DNA from: Lachnocurva sp029100405
GTDB taxonomy: Bacteria > Bacillota > Clostridia > Lachnospirales > Lachnospiraceae
Assembly (NCBI GenBank): GCA_046263755.1
Contig: JBJYZC010000007.1
Location: 1-64,000 of the forward strand
DNA length: 64,000 nt
Reading direction: 5' to 3'
In this document: positions 27,267 through 35,126 of the stretch, piece after piece
Layout of the letters: every line of letters starts with the position of its first letter
Position numbering within the stretch: the stretch's first letter is position 1
Notes under the pieces: model-generated
What the model was told of the DNA's origin: nothing
The model's database searches: none
Seen by the model: the letters and a program-made list of their open reading frames with translations, nothing else
Position numbers and translations under genes: made by a program

Positions 27267-27629
27267 TTACTGATTTTTCTGCATGCTGACCGTTGAGACC
27301 TTGACATCAACAGCCTTTACCGTAAGATCTGTCATGTCTTCCACCGTCGTCTTCACTTTTTCCTGTACCTGCCTGGATACGGTCAGAATGCTGTGTTCAT
27401 AGTCGGTCACAATGATCATCTGAATCGTCAGGCTGCCTTCTGCATCGGCAATGACACGAACCGCCTTGGAAACTTTTCCGGCTCCGGCCTTAATGATATT
27501 GCTGCGGGTCAGACCACCGTTTAAATAAGCAACGCCTTCCACATCTGTCGCTGCAAGAGCTGCAATATTTGCAATCACTTCTTCCGTAACGGTAACGCCT
27601 TCACGGATCGTATAAATCTTATCAGCCAT
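27267..27629 (-). CDS. Asp23/Gls24 family envelope stress protein (YqhY-like)
   Basis: A 120-residue protein of the Asp23/Gls24 family; YqhY, the homologue normally next to nusB in Bacillota, has been linked to acetyl-CoA carboxylase control. The alpha-beta fold has the VEGVAYLNGG turn and the alternating valine-rich strands typical of the family. No signal peptide is seen. The ATG follows GGAGGGAAAAAG. Probably co-transcribed with nusB, 46 bases downstream. Confidence 0.9.
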   Translation of the reverse strand: MADKIYTIREGVTVTEEVIANIAALAATDVEGVAYLNGGLTRSNIIKAGAGKVSKAVRVIADAEGSLTIQMIIVTDYEHSILTVSRQVQEKVKTTVEDMTDLTVKAVDVKVSTVSMQKNQ

Positions 27630-27680
27630 CTTTTTCCCTCCGTCTGATTGTGAATCTGTGTAATTTCATATATGGATTCT

Positions 27681-27686
27681 ATTATA
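27681..27686 (-). promoter_or_regulatory. Candidate -10 box for the Asp23-nusB operon
   Basis: A perfect TATAAT with a GG ahead lies about 50 bases before the Asp23-family start on the minus strand. A good -35 is not visible at 17 bases, so the call is tentative. Confidence 0.45.
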
Positions 27687-27730
27687 CCATAGCCCCCGTG
27701 GCCTGGGCTTTAAATTTTAAAACCTGCTGA

Positions 27731-27806
27731 TTCATGCCTGCTTGTTCATGCCTGCTTGTTCATGCCTGCCTGTTCATGCCTGCTTATTCAGGCCTGCCTG
27801 TTCCTG
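27731..27806. repeat. 14-bp tandem repeat overlapping a gene 3' end
   Basis: Six copies of a unit like TTCATGCCTGCTTG start at 27731, 27745, 27759, 27773, 27787 and 27801; the last are imperfect. The stop codon and last codons of the PIN-like gene (27774 onward) lie within the repeat. Confidence 0.85.
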
Positions 27807-28712
27807 TGCCTTGTCAAAAGTCTTCCGGGTGGCCTTATAGATCAAGGATCCCAGTTTCTGATCATTTAAGGTCTTTACGATGGCAGAATAATAAGCATTC
27901 TTATCACCAGTGCTTTTGAATGCATGATAGATCTTGGTATAACTGCTGGGTGGCAGCTTAAAAGGCTTCACGGCAGCACGGATCTCCGCCTTCTGCTGGG
28001 ACGTAAGAGGAGGAAGGGCAGTTTTCGGGGAATCTGCCTGCTTGACTGCCTTCTTTGCTGCCTTCTTTGCTGCCTTCTTTTTGTCTGTTGTCTGTGCTGC
28101 AGCCTGCCGACCGTCATCGGCCTGTTTCTTCTCTTCCGACTTCTTCTCTTCCGATTTTACAGGAGTCTGATTGGAAGTTCCCTGCTTCACTTCCTTCTTT
28201 GTTTCTATCTTCGTTGTTTCTGTCTTCTTTGGTTCTATCTTCTTTGTTGCTGTCTGCTTTGGTTCTGTCTTCTTTGGTTCTGTCTTCAATGTTTCTGTCT
28301 TTTTGGCTGCCTTCTTCGGAGCAGCTTTTTTTACTGCAGGAACTTCCGCGATCTGTTCTCTTCTGCTAAAGCGTACTTCCCGCCCGGCAAAATCCTGGTG
28401 ATTCCAGAAATCTACGACCGCATTGAAGCCGGTATCCTTCGATACGACAACAAATTCCGTCTGATTGGTCTGGGCAACCAGATAGCCGGACAGGGCTGAA
28501 AGCTGAAAATCCAGATAATTCTTGGCCGTCTTTGCAACATGAATATAGCGGAGATTTGCACCGGAATTCACCACTTTGATATGTAATTCCATGGGAATGG
28601 TCGATGCATTCTCGCTGTAAAAAAGGATCACTTCATCCTCTTTTGTCAGCTTATCTATGCCTTCCCATCCGGCATAATGCACGTTTTCATAATCAATTAA
28701 ATATACACTCAT
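27774..28712 (-). CDS. PIN-like domain protein with Lys-rich linker
   Basis: 312 residues in three parts: an N-terminal PIN-like domain (about 1-120) beginning MSVYLIDYENVHYAGW, with acidic residues and a SKDTGFNAVVDFW segment as in PIN/NYN ribonucleases; a long low-complexity linker (about 125-235) of Lys, Thr, Glu and Ala; and a helical tail (about 240-305). The domain resembles the PIN7 family often annotated in Lachnospiraceae. It may be a nuclease, but substrates are unknown. Its ATG overlaps the upstream NUDIX stop. The C-terminus is encoded in a tandem repeat. Confidence 0.65.
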   Translation of the reverse strand: MSVYLIDYENVHYAGWEGIDKLTKEDEVILFYSENASTIPMELHIKVVNSGANLRYIHVAKTAKNYLDFQLSALSGYLVAQTNQTEFVVVSKDTGFNAVVDFWNHQDFAGREVRFSRREQIAEVPAVKKAAPKKAAKKTETLKTEPKKTEPKQTATKKIEPKKTETTKIETKKEVKQGTSNQTPVKSEEKKSEEKKQADDGRQAAAQTTDKKKAAKKAAKKAVKQADSPKTALPPLTSQQKAEIRAAVKPFKLPPSSYTKIYHAFKSTGDKNAYYSAIVKTLNDQKLGSLIYKATRKTFDKAQEQAGLNKQA

Positions 28713-29287
28713 ACATTTGTCCTGTTCCTTTGATATAACAAGACCCGGTAGGCAAGAATCGCAGAAACGGTTTTGGAATCCTGGATCTTCCCCTGGCCAA
28801 TCTGATCGATCAGATCATCCAGATCCCACTCTTCCAGCCGGATCACTTCCGACTCATCCAGTTTCTGTTCCTTCTTCACCTTTAAACCCTCTGCCAGATA
28901 TACATCGATAAATTCATTGCAGAAGGCTACCGTAGTCTTTAACGATAGTAGTTTTTCGAGGCCCTCACAGCGATATCCGGTCTCTTCTTCCAATTCTCTT
29001 TGTGCTGTAACTTTGGTATCTTCCTCCAGGGAATCTCTGGATCCTGCAGGGATCTCCAAAGTCCAGCGATCCAGTGCCGGCCGGTATTGCCGGACCATAA
29101 TCAGTTTCCCGTCTTCTTTTACTGCCAGGACCGCTGCTGCTCCCATGCGATGAGAAACAAAGTCCCAGGTCTCATGACCTCCGTCCGGGAGAAGCATCTG
29201 ATCCTCATAAATATCTAAAATAGATCCTCTATGGATTAATTTACGGTCTACCCGTACGACATGCTTATCTTTTAAATAGTCTTCCAT
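28709..29287 (-). CDS. NUDIX hydrolase, ADP-ribose pyrophosphatase-like
   Basis: Hydrolyses ADP-ribose or a similar nucleoside diphosphate sugar. The 192-residue protein has the ADPRase N-terminal region (VRQYRPAL...LEIPAG) and a Nudix box. The box reads G, then SRDSLE, E, seven residues, RELEEETGY: one residue more than the standard G-x5-E spacing if the second Glu is used. The catalytic REL-EE-G part is intact. The stop overlaps the PIN-like gene start. No good ribosome site lies directly before the ATG; AAGGAAGG is about 15 bases upstream. Confidence 0.88.
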   Translation of the reverse strand: MEDYLKDKHVVRVDRKLIHRGSILDIYEDQMLLPDGGHETWDFVSHRMGAAAVLAVKEDGKLIMVRQYRPALDRWTLEIPAGSRDSLEEDTKVTAQRELEEETGYRCEGLEKLLSLKTTVAFCNEFIDVYLAEGLKVKKEQKLDESEVIRLEEWDLDDLIDQIGQGKIQDSKTVSAILAYRVLLYQRNRTNV

Positions 29288-29342
29288 GCTGTTTCGATTC
29301 TGCCTTCCTTCGCCTGATACATAGCCCGCTGATCGAAAAGAG

Positions 29343-29384
29343 AAAAGAGGCAGCCCGCAATAATGCCAGCTGCCTCTTTTTCAT
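29343..29384. terminator. Rho-independent terminator between rny and the NUDIX gene
   Basis: A perfect 12-bp stem (AAAAGAGGCAGC/GCTGCCTCTTTT) with a 14-base loop and T-rich flanks on both strands. On the minus strand it terminates rny. Confidence 0.85.
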
Positions 29385-29455
29385 TTTCTGTTTGCTGCTG
29401 CCTGATATGAACGATAGAACTGCTTTCTACCGACTTTAAATTTCATTGGATGGAA

Positions 29456-31009
29456 TCACTTTGCGTAATCAGTCACTCGAGATTCACGAATTACATTGAC
29501 CTTGATCTGGCCCGGATACTTCATTTCTGCCTCGATCTTCTTAGCAACATCTCTTGCAAGAAGCACCATGCCGGCATCGTCGATCTGATCCGGAATCACC
29601 ATGATCCTGACTTCACGGCCTGCCTGGATGGCATAAGATTTTTCAACACCCTTAAAGCTGTTGGTAATCTCCTCCAGCTGAGTCAGACGCTGAGTATAGG
29701 CTTCCATAGTCTCACGGCGAGCACCCGGACGAGCGGCACTGATGGTATCTGCAGCCTGTACAAGACATGCAATCAGGCTTTCCGGTTCTACATCTCCGTG
29801 ATGGGATGCGATCGCATTGACAATGACCGGATCCTCTTTATACTTCTTGGCAATTTCTACACCGAGCTGTACATGGGATCCTTCTCTTTCCCGATCTACT
29901 GCCTTACCGATATCATGAAGCAGACCGGCACGTTTTGCCATACGGACATCGACACCAACTTCAACTGCTAAAAGGCCGCAGAGTTCTGCAACTTCGATCG
30001 AATGCTTTAAGCCATTCTGACCATAACTGGTTCGGAATTTCATTCTTCCGAGTAATTTGATCAGTTCCGGATGCAAGCCATGAACACCGGCTTCCAAAGC
30101 AGCCTCTTCACCGGCCTCCCGGATCGTATTATCCACTTCTTTCTTGGCCTGATTTACCATTTCCTCAATTCTGCTGGGATGGATCCGTCCATCCACGATC
30201 AGCTTCTCCAGGGCGACCCTTGCGATCTCCCGGCGAACCGGATCAAAGGCAGACAGGACAACGGCTTCCGGCGTATCATCAATGATCAATTCTACTCCGG
30301 TCAAGGTCTCCAGGGTACGAATATTTCTTCCCTCTCGTCCGATAATTCTTCCCTTCATATCATCATTTGGAAGCTGGACCACTGAGATCGTAGCCTCTGC
30401 CACATGATCTGCCGAACACTTCTGAATGGCAGTGACAAGAATATCCTTTGCCTTCTTATTGGCATCTTCCTTCGCAGCTGCCAGGGTTTCCTTCACAAGC
30501 TTAGCTGCATCCAGATGAACATCTGCTTCCAAAGAGTCTAAGAGTGTTTTCTTTGCCTGGTCTCTGGTCAAACCCGAAATTCTCTCGAGCTCCTGTATTC
30601 TCTTTTGATGAAGCTTATCCAAATCAGATTGTCTCTTTCGAAGATCTTCCTCTCTTTTGTTAAGAGCCTGTTCCTTCTGAGCGCAAGATTCCAGCTTCCG
30701 GTCCAAATTCTCTTCCTTCTGCTGCACCCGTCTCTCATTCTTGGAAATCTCGGAACGTCTTTCTGAGATCTCCTTTTCCAGATCATTTCTGGTCTTCAGA
30801 TTCTCTTCCTTGGCTTCCAGTAATGCTTCACGCTTCTTGGCATTTCCTTCTTCTATCGCATCATCAACGATTTTCCTGGCCTTCTTCTCAGCACTGTCCA
30901 TCTTTTCTGCATCATCTTTTGCATGCTGCATGTCCGATAATCTTTTGCCAATGAAGAATGCCACTGCAAAACATGCGATAGCAACAACAATCGTAATTAC
31001 TACCTCCAC
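29456..31009 (-). CDS. rny: Ribonuclease Y
   Basis: Membrane-anchored endoribonuclease that starts bulk mRNA decay. An N-terminal transmembrane helix (VVITIVVAIACFAVAFFIG) is followed by a long coiled coil (about 30-200), a KH domain (GRIIGREGRNIRTLE) and an HD domain (LLHDIGKAVD). I choose a GTG start at 31009 because AGAGGAGGTGCTCCT precedes it; a TTG seven codons upstream is the alternative. The product is about 517 residues, normal for the family. A strong promoter lies at 31104-31132. Confidence 0.95.
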   Translation of the reverse strand: MEVVITIVVAIACFAVAFFIGKRLSDMQHAKDDAEKMDSAEKKARKIVDDAIEEGNAKKREALLEAKEENLKTRNDLEKEISERRSEISKNERRVQQKEENLDRKLESCAQKEQALNKREEDLRKRQSDLDKLHQKRIQELERISGLTRDQAKKTLLDSLEADVHLDAAKLVKETLAAAKEDANKKAKDILVTAIQKCSADHVAEATISVVQLPNDDMKGRIIGREGRNIRTLETLTGVELIIDDTPEAVVLSAFDPVRREIARVALEKLIVDGRIHPSRIEEMVNQAKKEVDNTIREAGEEAALEAGVHGLHPELIKLLGRMKFRTSYGQNGLKHSIEVAELCGLLAVEVGVDVRMAKRAGLLHDIGKAVDREREGSHVQLGVEIAKKYKEDPVIVNAIASHHGDVEPESLIACLVQAADTISAARPGARRETMEAYTQRLTQLEEITNSFKGVEKSYAIQAGREVRIMVIPDQIDDAGMVLLARDVAKKIEAEMKYPGQIKVNVIRESRVTDYAK

Positions 31010-31103
31010 AGGAGCACCTCCTCTATTCAATTGTCTATGTACGGTTAACTGTATTGAAAACTTGAAAAAATATATGAAATATTATTCAACTTACAACAGT
31101 TTT

Positions 31104-31132
31104 ATTGTACATATTCACAGAATTAAAGTCAA
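31104..31132 (-). promoter_or_regulatory. Promoter of rny
   Basis: On the minus strand TTGACT is followed after exactly 17 bases by TACAAT, a good sigma-A match, about 95 bases upstream of the start codon. Confidence 0.7.
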
Positions 31133-31147
31133 TGCCGGTGCATAGGC

Positions 31148-31786
31148 TCATTGAAAGTTTTCCTCTTGAAAACGATGTATGACATCCAAGATATCCCCTG
31201 TCTCAAAGCCTCGGGAAGCCAGAAATCGACAGGCCCTGGCCTCCTCTTTCCGGCAGATCCTGCCATCCGGATCAAAAAGACTATAATGCTTTTGCTCCAG
31301 AAGTTTTCGGATTTGATCTTTCGGATCTGTCTGATTCTCTTCTTCCATGGCCAGACGAATGATCTCATCGGAGATTCCTTTCTTCTTCAGATCCTGATTC
31401 AGGCGTCTTCTGCTCTTTGCCTCCTGATGATAGCGGATGTAATTTCTCGCATAACGCTCGTCATCAATGTAATGAAAGGATTCGACGTAGGATATGGCAT
31501 TTTCGATTGCTTCCGGCAGATATCCGGCTTCCTTCAGGCGGTTGGAAAGCTCTGCCTTACTTCGGTCCATTTGTTCCAGAAGATGCATGGCCTTTTTTCT
31601 CGCCCGCGGGATCATGATCTCCTGTAAGATCTTTTGATAGATCTCCCGGCTTAACTCCTGTCCTTCTTTCAAATCATAGTGATAGATCTCTTTCCGATAG
31701 AGAATGAAGCCGGTTCCATCGTCAAGACAGATCCGGCTTCTTTGTTTTGAATTCGGACAGGGAAGAATCTCCCTGATGATCATCAT
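31148..31786 (-). CDS. recX: RecA regulator RecX
   Basis: Modulates RecA filaments. 212 residues made of three-helix repeats; recognisable blocks include ALHLLEQMDRSKAELSNRL in split form and YIDDERYARNYI. Its ATG overlaps the recA stop by four bases, giving direct coupling to recA. The N-terminal ~60 residues form an extra beta-rich region typical of the longer clostridial forms. Confidence 0.92.
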   Translation of the reverse strand: MMIIREILPCPNSKQRSRICLDDGTGFILYRKEIYHYDLKEGQELSREIYQKILQEIMIPRARKKAMHLLEQMDRSKAELSNRLKEAGYLPEAIENAISYVESFHYIDDERYARNYIRYHQEAKSRRRLNQDLKKKGISDEIIRLAMEEENQTDPKDQIRKLLEQKHYSLFDPDGRICRKEEARACRFLASRGFETGDILDVIHRFQEENFQ

Positions 31787-32853
31787 TCTTCTTTCTCTTC
31801 TTTCAAGGGATCGCTGTCCGTATCTGTATCATCCGGCAGAAGGTCTGCATCCATTCCATAATGTGCTCTGACCTGATTCTCGATCTCCATGCAAACAGCA
31901 GGGTTCTGATGGAGATAGTCCTTGGCATTCTCACGTCCCTGACCGATCTTCTCTCCCTTGTATGCGTACCAGGCACCGGACTTATTGACGATATCCAGGT
32001 TGGCAGCAATATCCAGGATATCACCCTCCTTAGAAATGCCCTTTCCGAACATGATATCGAATTCCGCCTGTTTGAAAGGCGGCGCGATCTTATTCTTCAC
32101 CACTTTGACACGGGTACGGTTGCCGATGATATCGCCGCCCTGCTTAATGGATTCGATTCGGCGGACATCCAGACGTACGGAAGCATAGAACTTCAAGGCA
32201 CGGCCACCGGTCGTTGTCTCGGGATTACCGAACATGATACCGACTTTTTCACGGAGCTGGTTAATGAAGATCACAATACAGTTGGTCTTACTGATCACAC
32301 CGGTCAGCTTCCGCAAAGCCTGGGACATGAGGCGGGCCTGAAGGCCGACATGGGAATCTCCCATCTCACCGTCGATCTCTGCCTTGGGAACCAGAGCAGC
32401 AACCGAGTCCACGACTACGATATCGACCGCACCGGAACGAACCATGGTCTCGCAGATTTCCAAAGCCTGTTCTCCGCTGTCCGGCTGGGAGATGTAGAGA
32501 TTATCAATATCCACGCCAATATTCCGGGCATAGACCGGATCCAGGGCATGCTCTGCATCGATAAATCCTGCAATACCACCCCTCTTCTGTACTTCAGCCA
32601 GGCAGTGCAGGGCCAGAGTCGTCTTACCGGAAGATTCCGGTCCGTAGATCTCTACCACACGGCCCTTGGGAAGTCCGCCCTGTCCCAGGGCAATATCCAG
32701 GCTTAAGGATCCTGTTGGAACTGTTTCCACCTTCATATTCTGGGAATTGTCCCCGAGTTTCATGACAGAGCCCCTGCCGTACTGCTTCTCTATCTGCGCA
32801 ATCGCTGCATCCAGTGCTTTCAAGCGATCATTCTTATCCTTTGTTCCCGCCAT
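31783..32853 (-). CDS. recA: Recombinase RecA
   Basis: Catalyses strand exchange and induces the SOS response by promoting LexA self-cleavage. Walker A (GPESSGKTT), the VVDSVAALVP block, L2 loop region (GNPETTTGGRALKFYASVR) and acidic C-terminal tail are present. The start at 32853 is preferred because AAGGAGATTGAA precedes it; an ATG eight codons upstream lies in the same frame. It is 356 residues. A strong promoter with an overlapping LexA-type box lies upstream. Confidence 0.97.
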   Translation of the reverse strand: MAGTKDKNDRLKALDAAIAQIEKQYGRGSVMKLGDNSQNMKVETVPTGSLSLDIALGQGGLPKGRVVEIYGPESSGKTTLALHCLAEVQKRGGIAGFIDAEHALDPVYARNIGVDIDNLYISQPDSGEQALEICETMVRSGAVDIVVVDSVAALVPKAEIDGEMGDSHVGLQARLMSQALRKLTGVISKTNCIVIFINQLREKVGIMFGNPETTTGGRALKFYASVRLDVRRIESIKQGGDIIGNRTRVKVVKNKIAPPFKQAEFDIMFGKGISKEGDILDIAANLDIVNKSGAWYAYKGEKIGQGRENAKDYLHQNPAVCMEIENQVRAHYGMDADLLPDDTDTDSDPLKEEKEE

Positions 32854-32895
32854 TTCAATCTCCTTTTCATCATGCATTCCGGATCAGGAAGATAT

Positions 32896-32909
32896 CGAAC
32901 AACTGTTCG
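32896..32909. promoter_or_regulatory. DinR/LexA box at the recA promoter
   Basis: CGAAC-AACT-GTTCG is a perfect inverted repeat that fits the Gram-positive LexA (DinR) operator, CGAAC-N4-GTTCG. It lies about 15 bases downstream of the recA -10 box, so LexA would block transcription. A weaker half-like GAACTGTTC follows at about 32913-32921. Confidence 0.85.
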
Positions 32910-32923
32910 ATTGAACTGTTCCT

Positions 32924-32952
32924 ATCCTAAACCAGTTCGATCTTCCTGTCAA
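32924..32952 (-). promoter_or_regulatory. Promoter of recA-recX
   Basis: On the minus strand TTGACA is followed after exactly 17 bases by TAGGAT. The -35 is a perfect consensus. The LexA-type box lies just downstream. Confidence 0.8.
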
Positions 32953-33124
32953 TCCTGTCCGGGGAATTTCTTTTCTTTATTTTAACGGAAATTTTCTTCC
33001 CATGCCGATTGGAATTCTAAATTTTTACCGAAGAATCTAAAGAAATCATGAAGCATAGGCCGGTGATAATATCCAGCCTGTCATCCCGGTGAAAAGTCAG
33101 CTGACATGATCTGTTTTGATCCGG

Positions 33125-34717
33125 TCAGTTTCTCGAAAATTCTTCGAGTTTCAAGCCCTTGTTTCGATCCAGGGTCATGCCGATCGACCACTCGTTGACC
33201 CAGAGAAGCAAGGGTCTGCCTTTCATATCCAGGACTTTCTTCATATCCGAGGTACCGGCGATCTGGTCTACATTGATCTCATCCGGATTCTGGATCCAGC
33301 GGATGTACTCATAGGGAAGATTTTCCAGAAGAATCTCTACATTGTATTCACTCTGCAGACGGAATTTCAGAACATCAAACTGAAGGACGCCGACAACGCC
33401 GACGATGATCTCTTCCATGTTGCCCTTATATTCCTGGAACATCTGGATGGCACCTTCCTGGGCGATCTGGTTGATCCCTTTGACGAACTGTTTTCGTTTC
33501 ATGGAATCCAGAAGGCGGCAGCGGGCAAAGTGCTCCGGTGCGAAGGTCGGGATCCCTTCAAAGGCAAAGTGGTCTTTGGATGAAGTCAGGGTGTCACCGA
33601 TACTGTAAATGCCGGGATCGAAAATACCGATGATATCACCGGCATAGGCCTCTGTCACCATCTTCCGCTCTTCTGCCATCATCTGCTGAGGCTGGGAGAG
33701 ACGGACCATCTTCTTGCCCTGTACATGATAGGCATCCATACCGGCTGTAAACTTTCCGGAACAGATCCGCATGAAGGCGATCCGGTCTCTGTGGTTTTTA
33801 TTCATATTGGCCTGGATCTTGAAAACAAAGGCCGAGAAATCCGGATTAAAGGGGTCAATCTCTCCCTGGTCGGACTGACGGGGCAGGGGGGATGTCGTCA
33901 TATCCAGGAAATGGCAAAGGAAGGTCTCCACGCCGAAATTGGTCAGGGCGGATCCGAAAAAGACCGGAGTCTCTTCGCCCTTTGCAACCCGTTTCATATC
34001 CAGAGGCACTGCTGCGCCGTCCAAAAGTTCCATCTCATCGTTCAGCCTGGATAAGGCCTGGTCGCCAATGGCCCCGGCTAAAGCAGGATCATCAATGGAC
34101 AGATCCTCTTCCACGCCCTCTTTGGTTCCCTTTAAAGTATCGGAATAGAGAAGAACATTCCGGCTCTTTCTGTCATAGACGCCACGGAATTCCTTACCGG
34201 AACCGATGGGCCAGTTGACCGGGCAGGTATCGATCCCCAGTTCCTTTTCGATGTCATCCATAAGTTCAAAAGGATCTCTGGCATCCCGGTCCATTTTATT
34301 GATAAAGGTGAAGATCGGTATATGCCGCATGACGCAGACTTTAAAAAGTTTTCTGGTCTGGGGCTCCACGCCCTTGGCGCCGTCGATGACCATGACGGCA
34401 GAGTCTGCGGCCATAAGGGTTCGATAGGTATCTTCCGAGAAATCCTGGTGTCCCGGCGTGTCCAGTATATTGATGCAATAGCCCTTGTAGTTAAACTGGA
34501 GAACGGAGGATGTTACAGAAATACCACGCTGTTTCTCGATCTCCATCCAGTCGGATACCGCATGTCTGGCAGTTGCCTTTCCTTTGACCGAACCGGCCTG
34601 ATTGATCTGGCCTCCGTAGAGAAGGAACTTCTCTGTCAGAGTCGTCTTACCGGCATCGGGGTGGGAAATAATGGCGAAGGTCCGCCTTTTCTCGATTTCT
34701 TCACGTAAACTTGCCAC
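33125..34717 (-). CDS. prfC: Peptide chain release factor 3
   Basis: GTPase that recycles RF1/RF2 from terminating ribosomes. The G domain carries SHPDAGKTT, DTPGHQDF and NKMDRD, with the RF3-specific RGISVTSSV stretch; the C-terminal region follows the RF3 pattern rather than EF-G. 530 residues is normal. The start is GTG, preceded by AAAGGAGAAAAAA. The gene seems to stand alone between recA and rpsU. Confidence 0.95.
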   Translation of the reverse strand: MASLREEIEKRRTFAIISHPDAGKTTLTEKFLLYGGQINQAGSVKGKATARHAVSDWMEIEKQRGISVTSSVLQFNYKGYCINILDTPGHQDFSEDTYRTLMAADSAVMVIDGAKGVEPQTRKLFKVCVMRHIPIFTFINKMDRDARDPFELMDDIEKELGIDTCPVNWPIGSGKEFRGVYDRKSRNVLLYSDTLKGTKEGVEEDLSIDDPALAGAIGDQALSRLNDEMELLDGAAVPLDMKRVAKGEETPVFFGSALTNFGVETFLCHFLDMTTSPLPRQSDQGEIDPFNPDFSAFVFKIQANMNKNHRDRIAFMRICSGKFTAGMDAYHVQGKKMVRLSQPQQMMAEERKMVTEAYAGDIIGIFDPGIYSIGDTLTSSKDHFAFEGIPTFAPEHFARCRLLDSMKRKQFVKGINQIAQEGAIQMFQEYKGNMEEIIVGVVGVLQFDVLKFRLQSEYNVEILLENLPYEYIRWIQNPDEINVDQIAGTSDMKKVLDMKGRPLLLWVNEWSIGMTLDRNKGLKLEEFSRN

Positions 34718-34744
34718 TTTTTTCTCCTTTTCCTCTACATGGAA

Positions 34745-34770
34745 AGAACCCCGTCCTAGGACGAGGTTCT
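34745..34770 (-). terminator. Terminator hairpin after rpsU
   Basis: AGAACC-TCGTCC pairs with GGACG-GGGTTCT, with one mismatch, and is followed by TTCTTT on the minus strand. It is a weak T tract but a stable stem between rpsU and prfC. Confidence 0.55.
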
Positions 34771-34810
34771 CAGATTTGATTCTTCCCTGATACAGGAACT
34801 CCGAACGGAA

Positions 34811-34987
34811 TTACTTGTACTTTCTCTTACGAGCAGCTTCAGACTTCTTCTTCCGCTTTACAGAGGGCTTCTCATAGTGCTCTCTCTTACGAATTTCCTG
34901 CTGAATGCCTGCCTTTGCGCAGCTTCTCTTGAATCTGCGAAGGGCGCTGTCAAGAGATTCATTCTCTTTTACAATAACAGTTGCCAT
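34811..34987 (-). CDS. rpsU: 30S ribosomal protein bS21
   Basis: A 58-residue basic protein of the small ribosomal subunit. The translation begins MATVIVKENESLDSALRRF and ends in a Lys/Arg-rich tail (RKRKYK), exactly as bS21. It has a well-formed promoter and a possible terminator of its own, so it is monocistronic. Confidence 0.96.
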   Translation of the reverse strand: MATVIVKENESLDSALRRFKRSCAKAGIQQEIRKREHYEKPSVKRKKKSEAARKRKYK

Positions 34988-35070
34988 ATTCTCGAACCAA
35001 ACCTCCCTCCAGCTTTTAAGATTATGCGTATAGCTGAATCGGTTATAAACGAAATCAACGCACTTAAGTT

Positions 35071-35099
35071 AGTATACTCACACTTTCCTGATCCGTCAA
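35071..35099 (-). promoter_or_regulatory. Promoter of rpsU
   Basis: On the minus strand TTGACG is followed after exactly 17 bases by TATACT, leaving an 80-base leader before rpsU. Confidence 0.75.
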
Positions 35100-35126
35100 G
35101 GTGCTTTATCAACTTTTTTCGTCAAG

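Noticed and set aside
26819..27310. Longer nusB start at 27310
   Set aside because: The first 30 codons overlap the end of the Asp23-family gene and are unlike NusB; MTRRQIREE at 27220 is the family start.
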